Assembly (NCBI GenBank): GCA_903886275.1
Contig: CAISLN010000060.1
Coordinates: 1-56,437, forward strand
Direction: 5' to 3'
DNA from: an uncultured beta proteobacterium
Lineage (GTDB): Bacteria > Pseudomonadota > Gammaproteobacteria > Burkholderiales > Burkholderiaceae_C
Length of the DNA stretch: 56,437 bases
Shown: positions 1 to 7,338 of the stretch, one piece after another
Numbering within the stretch: position 1 is the stretch's first letter
How the letters are laid out: every line of letters starts with the position of its first letter
Translations under genes and position numbers: made by a program
Notes under the pieces: model-generated
The model's input: the letters and a program-made list of their open reading frames with translations, nothing else
Databases searched by the model: none
What the model was told of the DNA's origin: nothing

Positions 1-81
1 GTACTGACTCGTCTGCCAACACACAAGAACAGCCAGATCGAAGAACTGCTGCCACATCGCTGGCAGCCAGCGAAAACTTAA
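1..81 (+). CDS. tnpC: IS66-family transposase (TnpC), C-terminal fragment
   Basis: Only the last 26 codons are in the window; the gene continues to the left. The frame ends ...THKNSQIEELLPHRWQPAKT, the characteristic tail of IS66 transposases, whose last residues are an I-[DE]-x-LLP-x-x-W-like motif. Nothing can be said about whether the full transposase is intact or whether the accessory genes tnpA and tnpB are present. Identification rests on this motif and on the IS66-like terminal repeat downstream. Confidence 0.8.
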   Translation, partial: VLTRLPTHKNSQIEELLPHRWQPAKT

Positions 82-140
82 CGCAGACTTCCTGCCACCA
101 AGGCAACCACGCAGTCAACGTGTGTTGCCCAGGTGCTTAC
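1..140 (+). mobile_element. Right end of an IS66-family insertion sequence
   Basis: The last 140 bases of an IS66-type element enter the window from the left. They hold the 3' end of the transposase gene (stop at 79-81) and end in the inverted-repeat tip GGTGCTTAC at 132-140, the mirror of the GTAAGC tip typical of IS66 elements. Immediately to the right, from base 141, an unrelated sensor-kinase reading frame on the minus strand begins in mid-domain, which fixes the element boundary. IS66 elements usually make 8-bp target duplications; 141-148 (TCTGAACC) would be the right copy, but the left copy is outside the window. Confidence 0.85.
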
Positions 141-2004
141 TCTGAACCTCGATTTCACGTTGTTCGACCTGCTGCAATGCCTCGATCGCGTTGCGCAGAA
201 CGTTGAGCAACACCTGCGACAGCTGAACCGCATCTCCTTTGACCCATACCGGATGGCTTTGACAGTCAAATATCACCAACACCTTGTGCTGCTGCGCATT
301 CATTCCAACCAGATCCAGGGTGTCGAGCACCACCTGCTGCAGGTCAAGCGTGACCAGGGTCATCTCCTTGGGACGTATATAGGTGCGTATGCGTTCGATG
401 ATGTCACTGGTGCGCCTGGTGTTTTGGACAATTCTTTCCAGAAATTCTTCGACCTGAATAGGGTCTAGACGACCCATGCGCAGGCCACGCTGCAGGACCT
501 GGGCATTGGTGAGGATGGCGGTCAGTGGCTGATTGAGTTCGTGGCCCAGGGCCGCTGACATTTGGCCCAAGGCGCGCTGGCGATCGAGTTGGAGCACCTG
601 GTCTTCCAAGCGGCGACTCTCGTTTTCCAATGCCACGCGACGACGCTGGCGCTCAGAAATATCCCGCGTCACGCCGAGAATTTCTGTCACGCCTTCGTCG
701 TTCACGGTCGGATAGGCCATGACATCGGTCCATACCGAGCTGCCATCTTTGCAAAGGTACTCCAGTTCACCTTGGAAATTGAGCAAGGGCAAACCCAGTG
801 CCACATGGGCTGGCAACTGTGAGAAATAGGCCAAGGCAGTAGCCAGCGAACTGGCGGCAAAGGTCTCGCCCAGGGTTTGTTGCATGGCCTCCTCTTGGGT
901 AAAGCCCCGCACCGCCAGCACGGAGGGACTGACATAGCTAAGGCTGCAGTCGGGCGCCATGGTCCAGACCACATCGAGCGTGTTGTCCGCCAAGACGCGC
1001 AGCCGGTTTTCACTGGCGCGCAAGGCCGCTTCGGCCTGCTTGCGAACCGTGATGTCTTCCTTGACGGCCAGGTAATGGACCACCTTCCCATCGCTGTCTG
1101 TGATCGGTGAGATGATGGACCACTCGTAGTACAGCGTTCCATCTTTCTTGCGATTGATGAGCTCCCCTTGCCATTCTTGACCGGCCAATAGTGCGGCCCA
1201 CAATTGTTGGTAGGTGCTCAGCGCTGTCTTGCCTGATTGCATGATTCTTGCGTTTTGACCGATCACCTCATCGGATGAATAGCCGGTGATTTCGCTAAAG
1301 CTGGGGTTGACGTATTCAATCGTTCCCTTCATATCAGTCAGCACAATAGAGGCCGAGGTCTGCTCCACCATGCAGGTCAATTTTCGCAATTCGATTTCAA
1401 CTTTCTTGCGCCTTGCAATTTCCTGATCGGCGAGCGCCAGAGCCCGACTCAAGGCATGGCTGCGGTAATAGACCAGGCTGGCAGTGATGGCAAACAAAGC
1501 GGTCAGGCTAAACCATTGCGTGATGCCCACGCTGTAGTTCGGGTTGGGCAAGAGGTCCGCACGCTCAGCCAGACTCAGGCCCATCAGCGCCATTGCGCTG
1601 GCACCAATGGCTATCAAAATGCCAGGTAGCGCAAACAGCATGCCTGCTAGGAGCACCCAAAACAGATAGACCGCTGCCATCGGTGTGCGCAGGGTTCCCA
1701 GATGGATGTTCACATCCGTCAGAAAAACGAAAAATGCCAGGCAAACACTGAATGCAACGAGGGTGATTCGGCCGCTGTGCATAAATCGCCTGCTCGCCAG
1801 AAGAAAAACACACCAACTGACAGCGAGCAGACAGGAATATCCCGATAGTTGACGGCCTATCCCAACACCGGCAAACAACAGTCCGGTCAGCAGCAGGCTG
1901 CTGATGATGACCAGATTGAGCAAGCCCGCTAGGCGTGTTTTCTCGCCGTCCCCTTGAAACACCGGTGCCGCGACCCAGCGCTTGACTCTTTCAGTTGCAT
2001 GCAT
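141..2004 (-). pseudogene. PAS-domain sensor histidine kinase, C-terminus removed by IS66 insertion
   Basis: Membrane sensor kinase. From the ATG at 2004 (residues MHATERVK) it has about six membrane segments in residues 20-180, two PAS domains (roughly 200-320 and 325-450), a coiled linker and a HisKA domain with phospho-acceptor His488 in ALGHELNQPL. The ATPase domain begins and its N-box (NVLRNAIEAL, near residue 600) is present. Host coding sequence then ends at base 141, where the IS66 tip starts; the frame continues into IS DNA and stops at 115. The G1 and G2 ATP-lid boxes are missing, so the encoded protein should not autophosphorylate. The displaced 3' part should lie left of the IS. 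The frame is open upstream of 2004, but that stretch overlaps nth and is low-complexity shadow, so I use the internal ATG. Confidence 0.88.
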
Positions 2005-2080
2005 CTTTGAATTTTTGCCTGAGAAACGGGCTTCACGCTGTGGTTGTCCCTTGGGCAGGCCAAGTGTTGGCGCGAGTCTA

Positions 2081-2722
2081 TCAGGGCGGTGCGGGCGTCT
2101 TTTGCCTGAAGTCGCACACCGCGCTGACCGCGCATTGCCAGCACAACGGCTTGCGCGCCTGGCAGATATAGCGGCCATGCAATATCAACCAGTGGTGGGC
2201 ATCGACCAGGTAGGCCGCCGGGATGCGCTTGAGCAACTTGTCTTCCACCTCGCGCGGCGTCTTGCCAGGGGCCAGTCCGGTGCGGTTGCCCAGGCGAAAC
2301 AGGTGTGTGTCCACCGCCATGGTGGGCTCGCCAAAGGCCACGTTGAGCACCACGTTGGCGGTCTTGCGGCCCACGCCGGGCAGCGACTCCAGTTCCTCGC
2401 GGGTGCGTGGCACCTGTCCACCAAAGCGCTCGACCAGGATGCGGCAGGTCTGCATCAGGTGGCGCGCCTTGCTGTGATAAAGGCCAATGGTTTGGATGTA
2501 CTGCTCAAGCCCTTGCAGCCCCAAGTCCAGAATTTTCTGCGGCGTGTTGGCCACCACAAACAGCCTGCGCGTGGCCTTGTTGACGCCCACATCGGTGGCC
2601 TGTGCCGACAGCAGCACAGCGGCGAGCAACTCGAACACCGAGGCAAATTCCAGCTCGGTTTGCGGATGGGGATTGGCGGCCTTGAGGGTGGCGAAAAAAA
2701 TTTCTATTTGGGCTGGTTTCAT
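2081..2722 (-). CDS. nth: Endonuclease III
   Basis: Bifunctional DNA glycosylase/AP lyase that removes oxidised pyrimidines in base-excision repair. The 213-residue protein is full length for the family. It shows the helix-hairpin-helix LPGVGRKTANV (114-124) with catalytic Lys120, catalytic Asp138 in VDTHLFR, and the C-terminal [4Fe-4S] ligands Cys187-x6-Cys194-x2-Cys197-x5-Cys203. It lies between the HDOD gene and the interrupted sensor kinase, all on the minus strand; the 76-base gap to the kinase and 45-base gap from the HDOD gene permit co-transcription. Nothing unusual in the sequence. Confidence 0.97.
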   Translation of the reverse strand: MKPAQIEIFFATLKAANPHPQTELEFASVFELLAAVLLSAQATDVGVNKATRRLFVVANTPQKILDLGLQGLEQYIQTIGLYHSKARHLMQTCRILVERFGGQVPRTREELESLPGVGRKTANVVLNVAFGEPTMAVDTHLFRLGNRTGLAPGKTPREVEDKLLKRIPAAYLVDAHHWLILHGRYICQARKPLCWQCAVSAVCDFRQKTPAPP

Positions 2723-2767
2723 TTGGGGTTTGCCGCCGCTGCGTTCCGGGCAAGACCTGGACCGGCG

Positions 2768-3610
2768 CTATCGGGATGTGTTGACGAGGCTGCTCACGTT
2801 AACAAACTTCTCGCGGTCGGGAAATGTGTTGCGCATCCATTGGGGATCGAGTTGCAGGGCCGTGAGCACATCGGGCGGCAGGTCGGCAATCGAGTGGGCG
2901 CCGGCATCGGGTGTTTCGGCCAACAGACCCGCCAAGTGAACAATGGCGCTCAGGCGCGAAAACCCGTCTTCGGCCATGGGGTCTGAGGCCCGTCGCAGCG
3001 CCTGCACCATTTGCGGCGGAAAGTTCCAGCGCCGCGCCATTTCGGCCGTGATCTGTCCCTCGCTAAAACCCATCAACCTTTGCTCACGCCGCCAGCGCAC
3101 CCCCGGGATGCTGGGCAGACGGTCGATTTGCGTGAGCACCTCCTGGTCGGCCTGGGCGATCAGCAACTGGCCCATGTGCAGCATCATGCCGGTCAGCCAG
3201 GCAATGTGGCCGTGGATGCCCACGCGCAGCGCCAACCACTGGGCGTAGCCGGCGCTGTCCATGGCGCACTTCCAGAAGGCATCGCGGTCTAGGCCGGGAA
3301 ATTCGTTGAACGATTCGCTCAGGCTGGCACCCACGGCCAGGCTGCGCACCCGGTCCAGCCCCACAAGCGCCACGGAGTCTTCGAGCAGCCCCACGCTGCG
3401 CGACAGCCCAAACTGGCTGCTATTGGCCAACTGCAACAGCCGCGCGGCGATGGCCGGGTCGCGCGCAATCAGGGCGCAGACCTCATCGATGCTGGCATTT
3501 TCGGTGTCGAGCATCGTGATCAAGGCCTGCGCCACATGGGAAATGCTGGGCAAGCGAACGGTTGCAAAAAAAGATTCAATATCGGCCACAAGAGTTCCTG
3601 AAATTTTCAA
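2768..3610 (-). CDS. HDOD-domain signalling protein
   Basis: A 280-residue single-domain HDOD protein. HDOD domains are HD-like folds without the full metal-binding HD pair, and in proteobacteria they take part in signalling linked to motility, biofilm or stress; the partner here is unknown. The family core is visible in ARDPAIAARLLQLANSSQFG and in the LTGMMLHMGQLL segment (the degenerate HD position). No second domain is fused. The start is only 6 bases from the divergent aminotransferase frame, so the two genes share a very short control region. A second, diverged HDOD protein is encoded at 14995-15801. Confidence 0.88.
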   Translation of the reverse strand: MKISGTLVADIESFFATVRLPSISHVAQALITMLDTENASIDEVCALIARDPAIAARLLQLANSSQFGLSRSVGLLEDSVALVGLDRVRSLAVGASLSESFNEFPGLDRDAFWKCAMDSAGYAQWLALRVGIHGHIAWLTGMMLHMGQLLIAQADQEVLTQIDRLPSIPGVRWRREQRLMGFSEGQITAEMARRWNFPPQMVQALRRASDPMAEDGFSRLSAIVHLAGLLAETPDAGAHSIADLPPDVLTALQLDPQWMRNTFPDREKFVNVSSLVNTSR

Positions 3611-3616
3611 AGCACA

Positions 3617-4846
3617 ATGGGCTTGAATTTAACCCAATCCATCACGCAATACGCCATGAAATTCGCCGATCGACTCAGTAATGTAGAGACTTCCGCTATT
3701 AGAGAGCTATTTAAGCTGCTCGGAAAGCCAGGAATCATCAGTTTTGCCGGGGGATTCCCGGATAGCGCCATGTTTGACGTGGAGGGCATACGCGCGGCGA
3801 GCAACCAGGCGTTGGACGTTGAGCCAGGCGCTGCCCTGCAATATGGCGCAACCGAAGGCTACCAACCGCTGCGCGAGCAACTCGCGGCGTTCATGCAAGC
3901 CAAGGGCGCGCTGGACGTGACGCCTGAGCAATTGATTGTCACCACCGGCAGCCAGCAGGCGCTGGACCTGCTCGGCAAGACCATGATCAGCCCCGGCGAC
4001 AAGGTGATTGTGGAGGGCCCCACCTTTTTGGCCACCATCCAGTGTTTTCGCCTGTATGGCGCGCAGCTCATCAGCGCGCCGGTGGACGCCCATGGCGTGG
4101 ACACCGAGCGGCTGGAGCAGCTGATTGCCGAGCACAAGCCCAAAATGGTCTATCTGATTCCGACCTTTGGCAACCCGAGCGGCGCCTTGCTGAGCCTGCA
4201 GCGCAGGCTGCGCGTGCTGGAGCTGGCGGTGAAATACCAGACCCTGGTGGTGGAGGACGACCCCTATGGCGACCTGTACTTTGGCGAGGCACCGCCGCCC
4301 AGCCTGCTGGCCTTGAGCAGCCAGGTGAGCGGCAGCCGCGATTGGTTGGCGCATTGCGGATCTTTGAGCAAGGTGCTCAGCCCGGGCCTGCGCGTGGGCT
4401 GGATGATTGCGCCGCCCGAGCTGCTGGCCCGGGCCACCATGTGCAAGCAGTTCAGCGATGCCCACACCAGCACCTTTGCCCAGGCCACGGCCGCGCAATA
4501 CCTGAAGGCCGGGCGCATGCCCGCCACCCTGGCCCATGTGCGCCAGGTCTATGCCGAGCGGGCACAGGCCATGGGCCAGGCCCTGCGTGCCCACTTGGGC
4601 GATGCGATTGATTTCGTGCAGCCCAAAGGTGGACTGTTTTTCTGGGCACGCCTGACCGGCGCCGGTGGCAAGATCAGCGACGGCGCAGCGTTTGCCAAAC
4701 GCGCCATAGACCAGGGCGTGGCCTTTGTGCCGGGTGTGCCGTTTTATGCGGCCGAGCCGGACCTGTCCACGTTTCGCCTGAGCTTTGCCACGGCCGATGT
4801 GGCGCGCATCGAAGAGGGCGTGACCCGGTTGGCCAAGGCCTTGTAG
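3617..4846 (+). CDS. PLP-dependent class I/II aminotransferase
   Basis: Fold-type I aminotransferase of the LysN/2-aminoadipate and MocR-aminotransferase-like branch. The 409-residue protein has the substrate-arm motif FAGGFPDSAMFD, the cofactor-contacting TFGNPSG and EDDPYGDLYF motifs, and the Schiff-base Lys252 in HCGSLSKVLSPG. No N-terminal helix-turn-helix is present, so it is an enzyme and not a MocR regulator. The actual amino donor cannot be read from sequence; branched-chain, aromatic or 2-aminoadipate substrates are all possible. An alternative ATG at 3656 (MKFADRLSNV) fits the usual start of close relatives and would leave 45 bp between the divergent genes. Neither start has a strong ribosome-binding site. 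Confidence 0.9.
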   Translation: MGLNLTQSITQYAMKFADRLSNVETSAIRELFKLLGKPGIISFAGGFPDSAMFDVEGIRAASNQALDVEPGAALQYGATEGYQPLREQLAAFMQAKGALDVTPEQLIVTTGSQQALDLLGKTMISPGDKVIVEGPTFLATIQCFRLYGAQLISAPVDAHGVDTERLEQLIAEHKPKMVYLIPTFGNPSGALLSLQRRLRVLELAVKYQTLVVEDDPYGDLYFGEAPPPSLLALSSQVSGSRDWLAHCGSLSKVLSPGLRVGWMIAPPELLARATMCKQFSDAHTSTFAQATAAQYLKAGRMPATLAHVRQVYAERAQAMGQALRAHLGDAIDFVQPKGGLFFWARLTGAGGKISDGAAFAKRAIDQGVAFVPGVPFYAAEPDLSTFRLSFATADVARIEEGVTRLAKAL

Positions 4847-4956
4847 GTCTTTGGGCGGGCCTAAACGGGTGACGGCCCGCGCAGCGGCGGGGGCCCGGCC
4901 AGCGCCGTCTGGCAGGCCGGCCGAAAGGTTTTTTCAAATAGGGTTCAATCAAGCCT

Positions 4957-5601
4957 ATGAAAAAACACCTCAAGATCGACTTTGTGTCCGACGTCTCCTG
5001 CCCCTGGTGCGCCATTGGTCTGCAGTCCCTGCAGAAGGCGCTGCAAAACCTGGAGGGCGAGTTGGATGCCAGCCTGAGCTTCCAGCCCTTTGAGTTGAAC
5101 CCGCAGATGGTGGCCGAGGGCGAGGACATCACCGAGCACCTGCACAAGAAGTACGGCTCCACGCCCGAGCAGGCGGCCGCTGCGCGCGAGAACATCCGCG
5201 AGCGGGGCGAGGCGCTGGGCTTCACCTTCCACATGGACAAGCGCGCTCGCATCTACAACACCTTCAACGCGCACCGCCTGCTGCATTGGGCATTGGGTGA
5301 GGGCAAGCAGCTGGAGCTCAAAAAGGCGCTGCTGACGGCCTATTTCACCGAGGGCGAAAACCCCAGCGACGCCGCCCTGCTGGTGCGCGTGGCGAGCTCG
5401 GTGGGGCTGGACGCGGCAAGAGCCCAAGCCATTTTGGAGGGCGACGAATTTGCCGCCGAGGTGAGGGAGCAGGAGCGCTTTTACCAACAAAGCGGCATCA
5501 GCTCCGTGCCCGCCGTGATCATCAACGACCAGCACCTGGTCTCCGGCGGCCAGCCACCGGAGGTGTTTGAGCAGGCGCTCAGGCAGATCGCGGGACTCTG
5601 A
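4957..5601 (+). CDS. FrnE-like DsbA-family oxidoreductase
   Basis: Cytoplasmic thioredoxin-fold protein of the FrnE/2-hydroxychromene-2-carboxylate isomerase-like DsbA group. The 214-residue sequence starts directly with the first beta strand and the redox motif Cys15-Pro-Trp-Cys18 (DVSCPWC), with the cis-proline loop SVPAVI near the C-terminus and the helical insertion between them. There is no signal peptide, which separates it from periplasmic DsbA. Relatives act on disulfides under oxidative stress; the substrate here is unknown. It is monocistronic: a GC-rich 110-bp gap separates it from the aminotransferase and it converges on serB. Confidence 0.88.
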   Translation: MKKHLKIDFVSDVSCPWCAIGLQSLQKALQNLEGELDASLSFQPFELNPQMVAEGEDITEHLHKKYGSTPEQAAAARENIRERGEALGFTFHMDKRARIYNTFNAHRLLHWALGEGKQLELKKALLTAYFTEGENPSDAALLVRVASSVGLDAARAQAILEGDEFAAEVREQERFYQQSGISSVPAVIINDQHLVSGGQPPEVFEQALRQIAGL

Positions 5602-5613
5602 ATCCTTAGGGTC

Positions 5614-6339
5614 TTAACGCAGCACGGTGAGCAACCGGTCCAGCCCGCCGCTGTTGATGGCCACATGGGCCTTTTCGCGCACCGCCGGTTTGGCGTGGTA
5701 GGCCACGGACAGGCCGGCCACCGCCATCATTGGCAGGTCATTGGCGCCGTCGCCCATGGCGATGGTTTGGGCGGGCTCAATGCCCAGCAGGGTGATGACT
5801 TCGAGCAGGGTACGGCGCTTCTCATTGCCGTCGCAAATATCGCCCCAGGGCTGGTCCACCATGCGCCCGGTCAGCACACCGCACGATGGGCCGCTTTCTA
5901 CTTCCAAGACATTGGAGCGGGCAAAGTCGATGCCCAGTTGCGTGCGGATGCGGTCGGTAAAAAAGGTAAAGCCGCCGGACACCAGCAGCACCTTCAGGCC
6001 CGCTGCCTTGCACGCCGCCACCAGTTCGGCCGCGCCCGGATTGAGTTGCAGGCGCCTTGTATAAACCTCTTCCATATGCGCCACCGTCACGCCCTTGAGC
6101 AAGGCCACGCGCTGGCGCAGGCTGTCCTTGTAGTCGGCAATCTCGCCGCGCATGGCGGCCTCGGTGATGGCAGCCACCTCGGCCTTGCGCCCGGCGGCAT
6201 CGGCAATCTCGTCCACGCACTCGATGTTGATCAGCGTGGAGTCCATGTCAAAGGCGATGAGCTTGAAGTCGCGCAAGCGCAAAGGGGAGGTGATGCCCTG
6301 GAGGACCAGGCCGGGTTCGATTTCGGTGGGGGATGTCAT
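5614..6339 (-). CDS. serB: Phosphoserine phosphatase
   Basis: Last step of serine biosynthesis: hydrolyses O-phosphoserine. HAD-superfamily enzyme with the nucleophile motif DMDST (Asp31 and Asp33 counting from the ATG at 6339), the Ser motif LLVSGGFTFF, and the metal motif MGDGANDLPMM. From 6339 the protein is 241 residues and begins MTSPTEIEPGLVLQGI, the usual size and start in related bacteria. The frame stays open to an ATG at 6492, which would add 51 residues unlike SerB (see the next entry). Neither ATG has a clear ribosome-binding site, so the true start is undecided. It converges on the FrnE-like gene, with only 12 bp between the stops. Confidence 0.93.
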   Translation of the reverse strand: MTSPTEIEPGLVLQGITSPLRLRDFKLIAFDMDSTLINIECVDEIADAAGRKAEVAAITEAAMRGEIADYKDSLRQRVALLKGVTVAHMEEVYTRRLQLNPGAAELVAACKAAGLKVLLVSGGFTFFTDRIRTQLGIDFARSNVLEVESGPSCGVLTGRMVDQPWGDICDGNEKRRTLLEVITLLGIEPAQTIAMGDGANDLPMMAVAGLSVAYHAKPAVREKAHVAINSGGLDRLLTVLR

Positions 6340-6492
6340 TTTTGGGTTGGATATTGAATCAGTCGCCAAGCGTGCGAATTCCGCTTTGGCCTGCTGTACA
6401 AACCATTCGCTGAGGCTCAAATTCTCGCGCAAGGCCGCCTGCTGGGCGAAGTGCAGTTGGGAGGGAGTCAGGTCGATGGTGACTTCTTGCAT
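6340..6492 (-). other. In-frame N-terminal extension of serB resembling a ribbon-helix-helix antitoxin
   Basis: Fifty-one codons from the ATG at 6492 run without a stop into serB. The translation begins MQEVTIDLTPSQLHFAQQAA and looks like a short beta strand followed by two amphipathic helices, the layout of small ribbon-helix-helix DNA-binding proteins and antitoxins. It lies 50 bp downstream of vapC. It may be a true extra domain of SerB, a separate small gene that lost its stop codon, or chance coding in the serB leader. No family hit can be claimed from sequence alone. Confidence 0.35.
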
Positions 6493-6542
6493 AGGTTTTA
6501 TTGGGTCAACGGTTGTGGCTTGGGCGACTGCTTTTTTGCTTT

Positions 6543-6953
6543 TCAGTCCAGCCAGTTTTCCAGTCGCAAACCCGGTACACGGGCAAAGGCAGCATCAGCG
6601 CTGACCAGGGTGGCGTCCAGGGCAAGGGCGTGGGCTGCGATGAGTGCATCGTTCGCATCCAGGCCCATTCCGACGCCGGCCAATGTGGCTCTAAGGCTTG
6701 CGTACAAAGGCGCGACGGTCGGTTCAAGCGCTGAAATCGTGAGATTGGAGGTCGTTCGCTCATACGCAGCACTTAAGCGCGGGTTTGGCTTGCGTTGCAA
6801 TCCAAATTGCAGCTCGCAATCCACAATAACACTGATCTGCAGGAGCACATCGGGTGTGGCCTGACTGAGTGCCTTGGCGCGCAGTGCCGCTGGTCCATTC
6901 GGATTGCGCATCATGTCTGACACGATATGGGTGTCTAGCATGTAGATACTCAT
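6543..6953 (-). CDS. vapC: VapC-type PIN-domain ribonuclease toxin
   Basis: Toxin of a type II toxin-antitoxin pair; PIN-domain toxins cleave RNA, often tRNA or rRNA. The 136-residue protein keeps the four acidic metal-binding positions: Asp7 (MLDTHIVSD), Glu47 (DCELQFGL), Asp102 (NDALIAAHAL) and Asp120 (VSADAAF). It therefore looks active. Its ATG overlaps the stop of the antitoxin gene by 4 bases (6950-6953), indicating translational coupling. The pair sits between mfd and serB. Confidence 0.93.
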   Translation of the reverse strand: MSIYMLDTHIVSDMMRNPNGPAALRAKALSQATPDVLLQISVIVDCELQFGLQRKPNPRLSAAYERTTSNLTISALEPTVAPLYASLRATLAGVGMGLDANDALIAAHALALDATLVSADAAFARVPGLRLENWLD

Positions 6954-7285
6954 AGATCAATGTCATCAAGTGGCAACAGACCTTCGTTCACATCAGGGAA
7001 AGGCTCCTCGACGATGGGCCAGTCCTTCATGCTTTCCAAGGCCGCAGCCAGTGCCGCAGCCGTCCCTTTTTTGGGCTTGTCGGGCACAGCCTCCAGTACC
7101 AAGCGGTTGCCTTCCCTGCGCATGACGGCATTCGTGCCGGGCAACTCGAATTCCTTGGGAATACGCACGGCCTGGTTCGCGCCGTTGCGAAACAGACTGA
7201 CCTTGCGCGAGGCGCCTGCAGGTGCAGGCGTACCCGGCAGGTAATCCGGCGATTTTTCGGCAACGGTGAGGGCGGTAGTTGTCAT
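6950..7285 (-). CDS. vapB: VapB-type antitoxin (AbrB/SpoVT fold)
   Basis: Antitoxin partner of the overlapping VapC. The start is the ATG at 7285 (MTTTALTV) because GGAGGTGT lies just upstream; an open extension to 7330 lacks such a site. The 111-residue protein carries a swapped-hairpin AbrB-like DNA-binding segment at about 27-70 (KVSLFRNGANQAVRIPKEFE) and an acidic C-terminal tail suited to binding the toxin. The N-terminal 26 residues, rich in Pro and Ala, are longer than in most VapB proteins. Such antitoxins usually repress their own operon. The promoter should lie in 7286-7338, in the gap downstream of mfd. Confidence 0.88.
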   Translation of the reverse strand: MTTTALTVAEKSPDYLPGTPAPAGASRKVSLFRNGANQAVRIPKEFELPGTNAVMRREGNRLVLEAVPDKPKKGTAAALAAALESMKDWPIVEEPFPDVNEGLLPLDDIDL

Positions 7286-7338
7286 GGCACACCTCCAAAA
7301 TGAAAGATGGTTCACTCTAGCATATGCCAAGGCCTATG

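Noticed and set aside
3707..4594. Long antisense frame over the aminotransferase gene
   Set aside because: His/Gln/Gly-rich shadow typical of GC-rich coding DNA; the plus-strand gene has all family motifs.
4855..4880. Inverted repeat GCGGGCC/GGCCCGC after the aminotransferase as a terminator
   Set aside because: The 12-base loop and lack of a T tract make it weak, and GC-rich DNA gives such repeats by chance.
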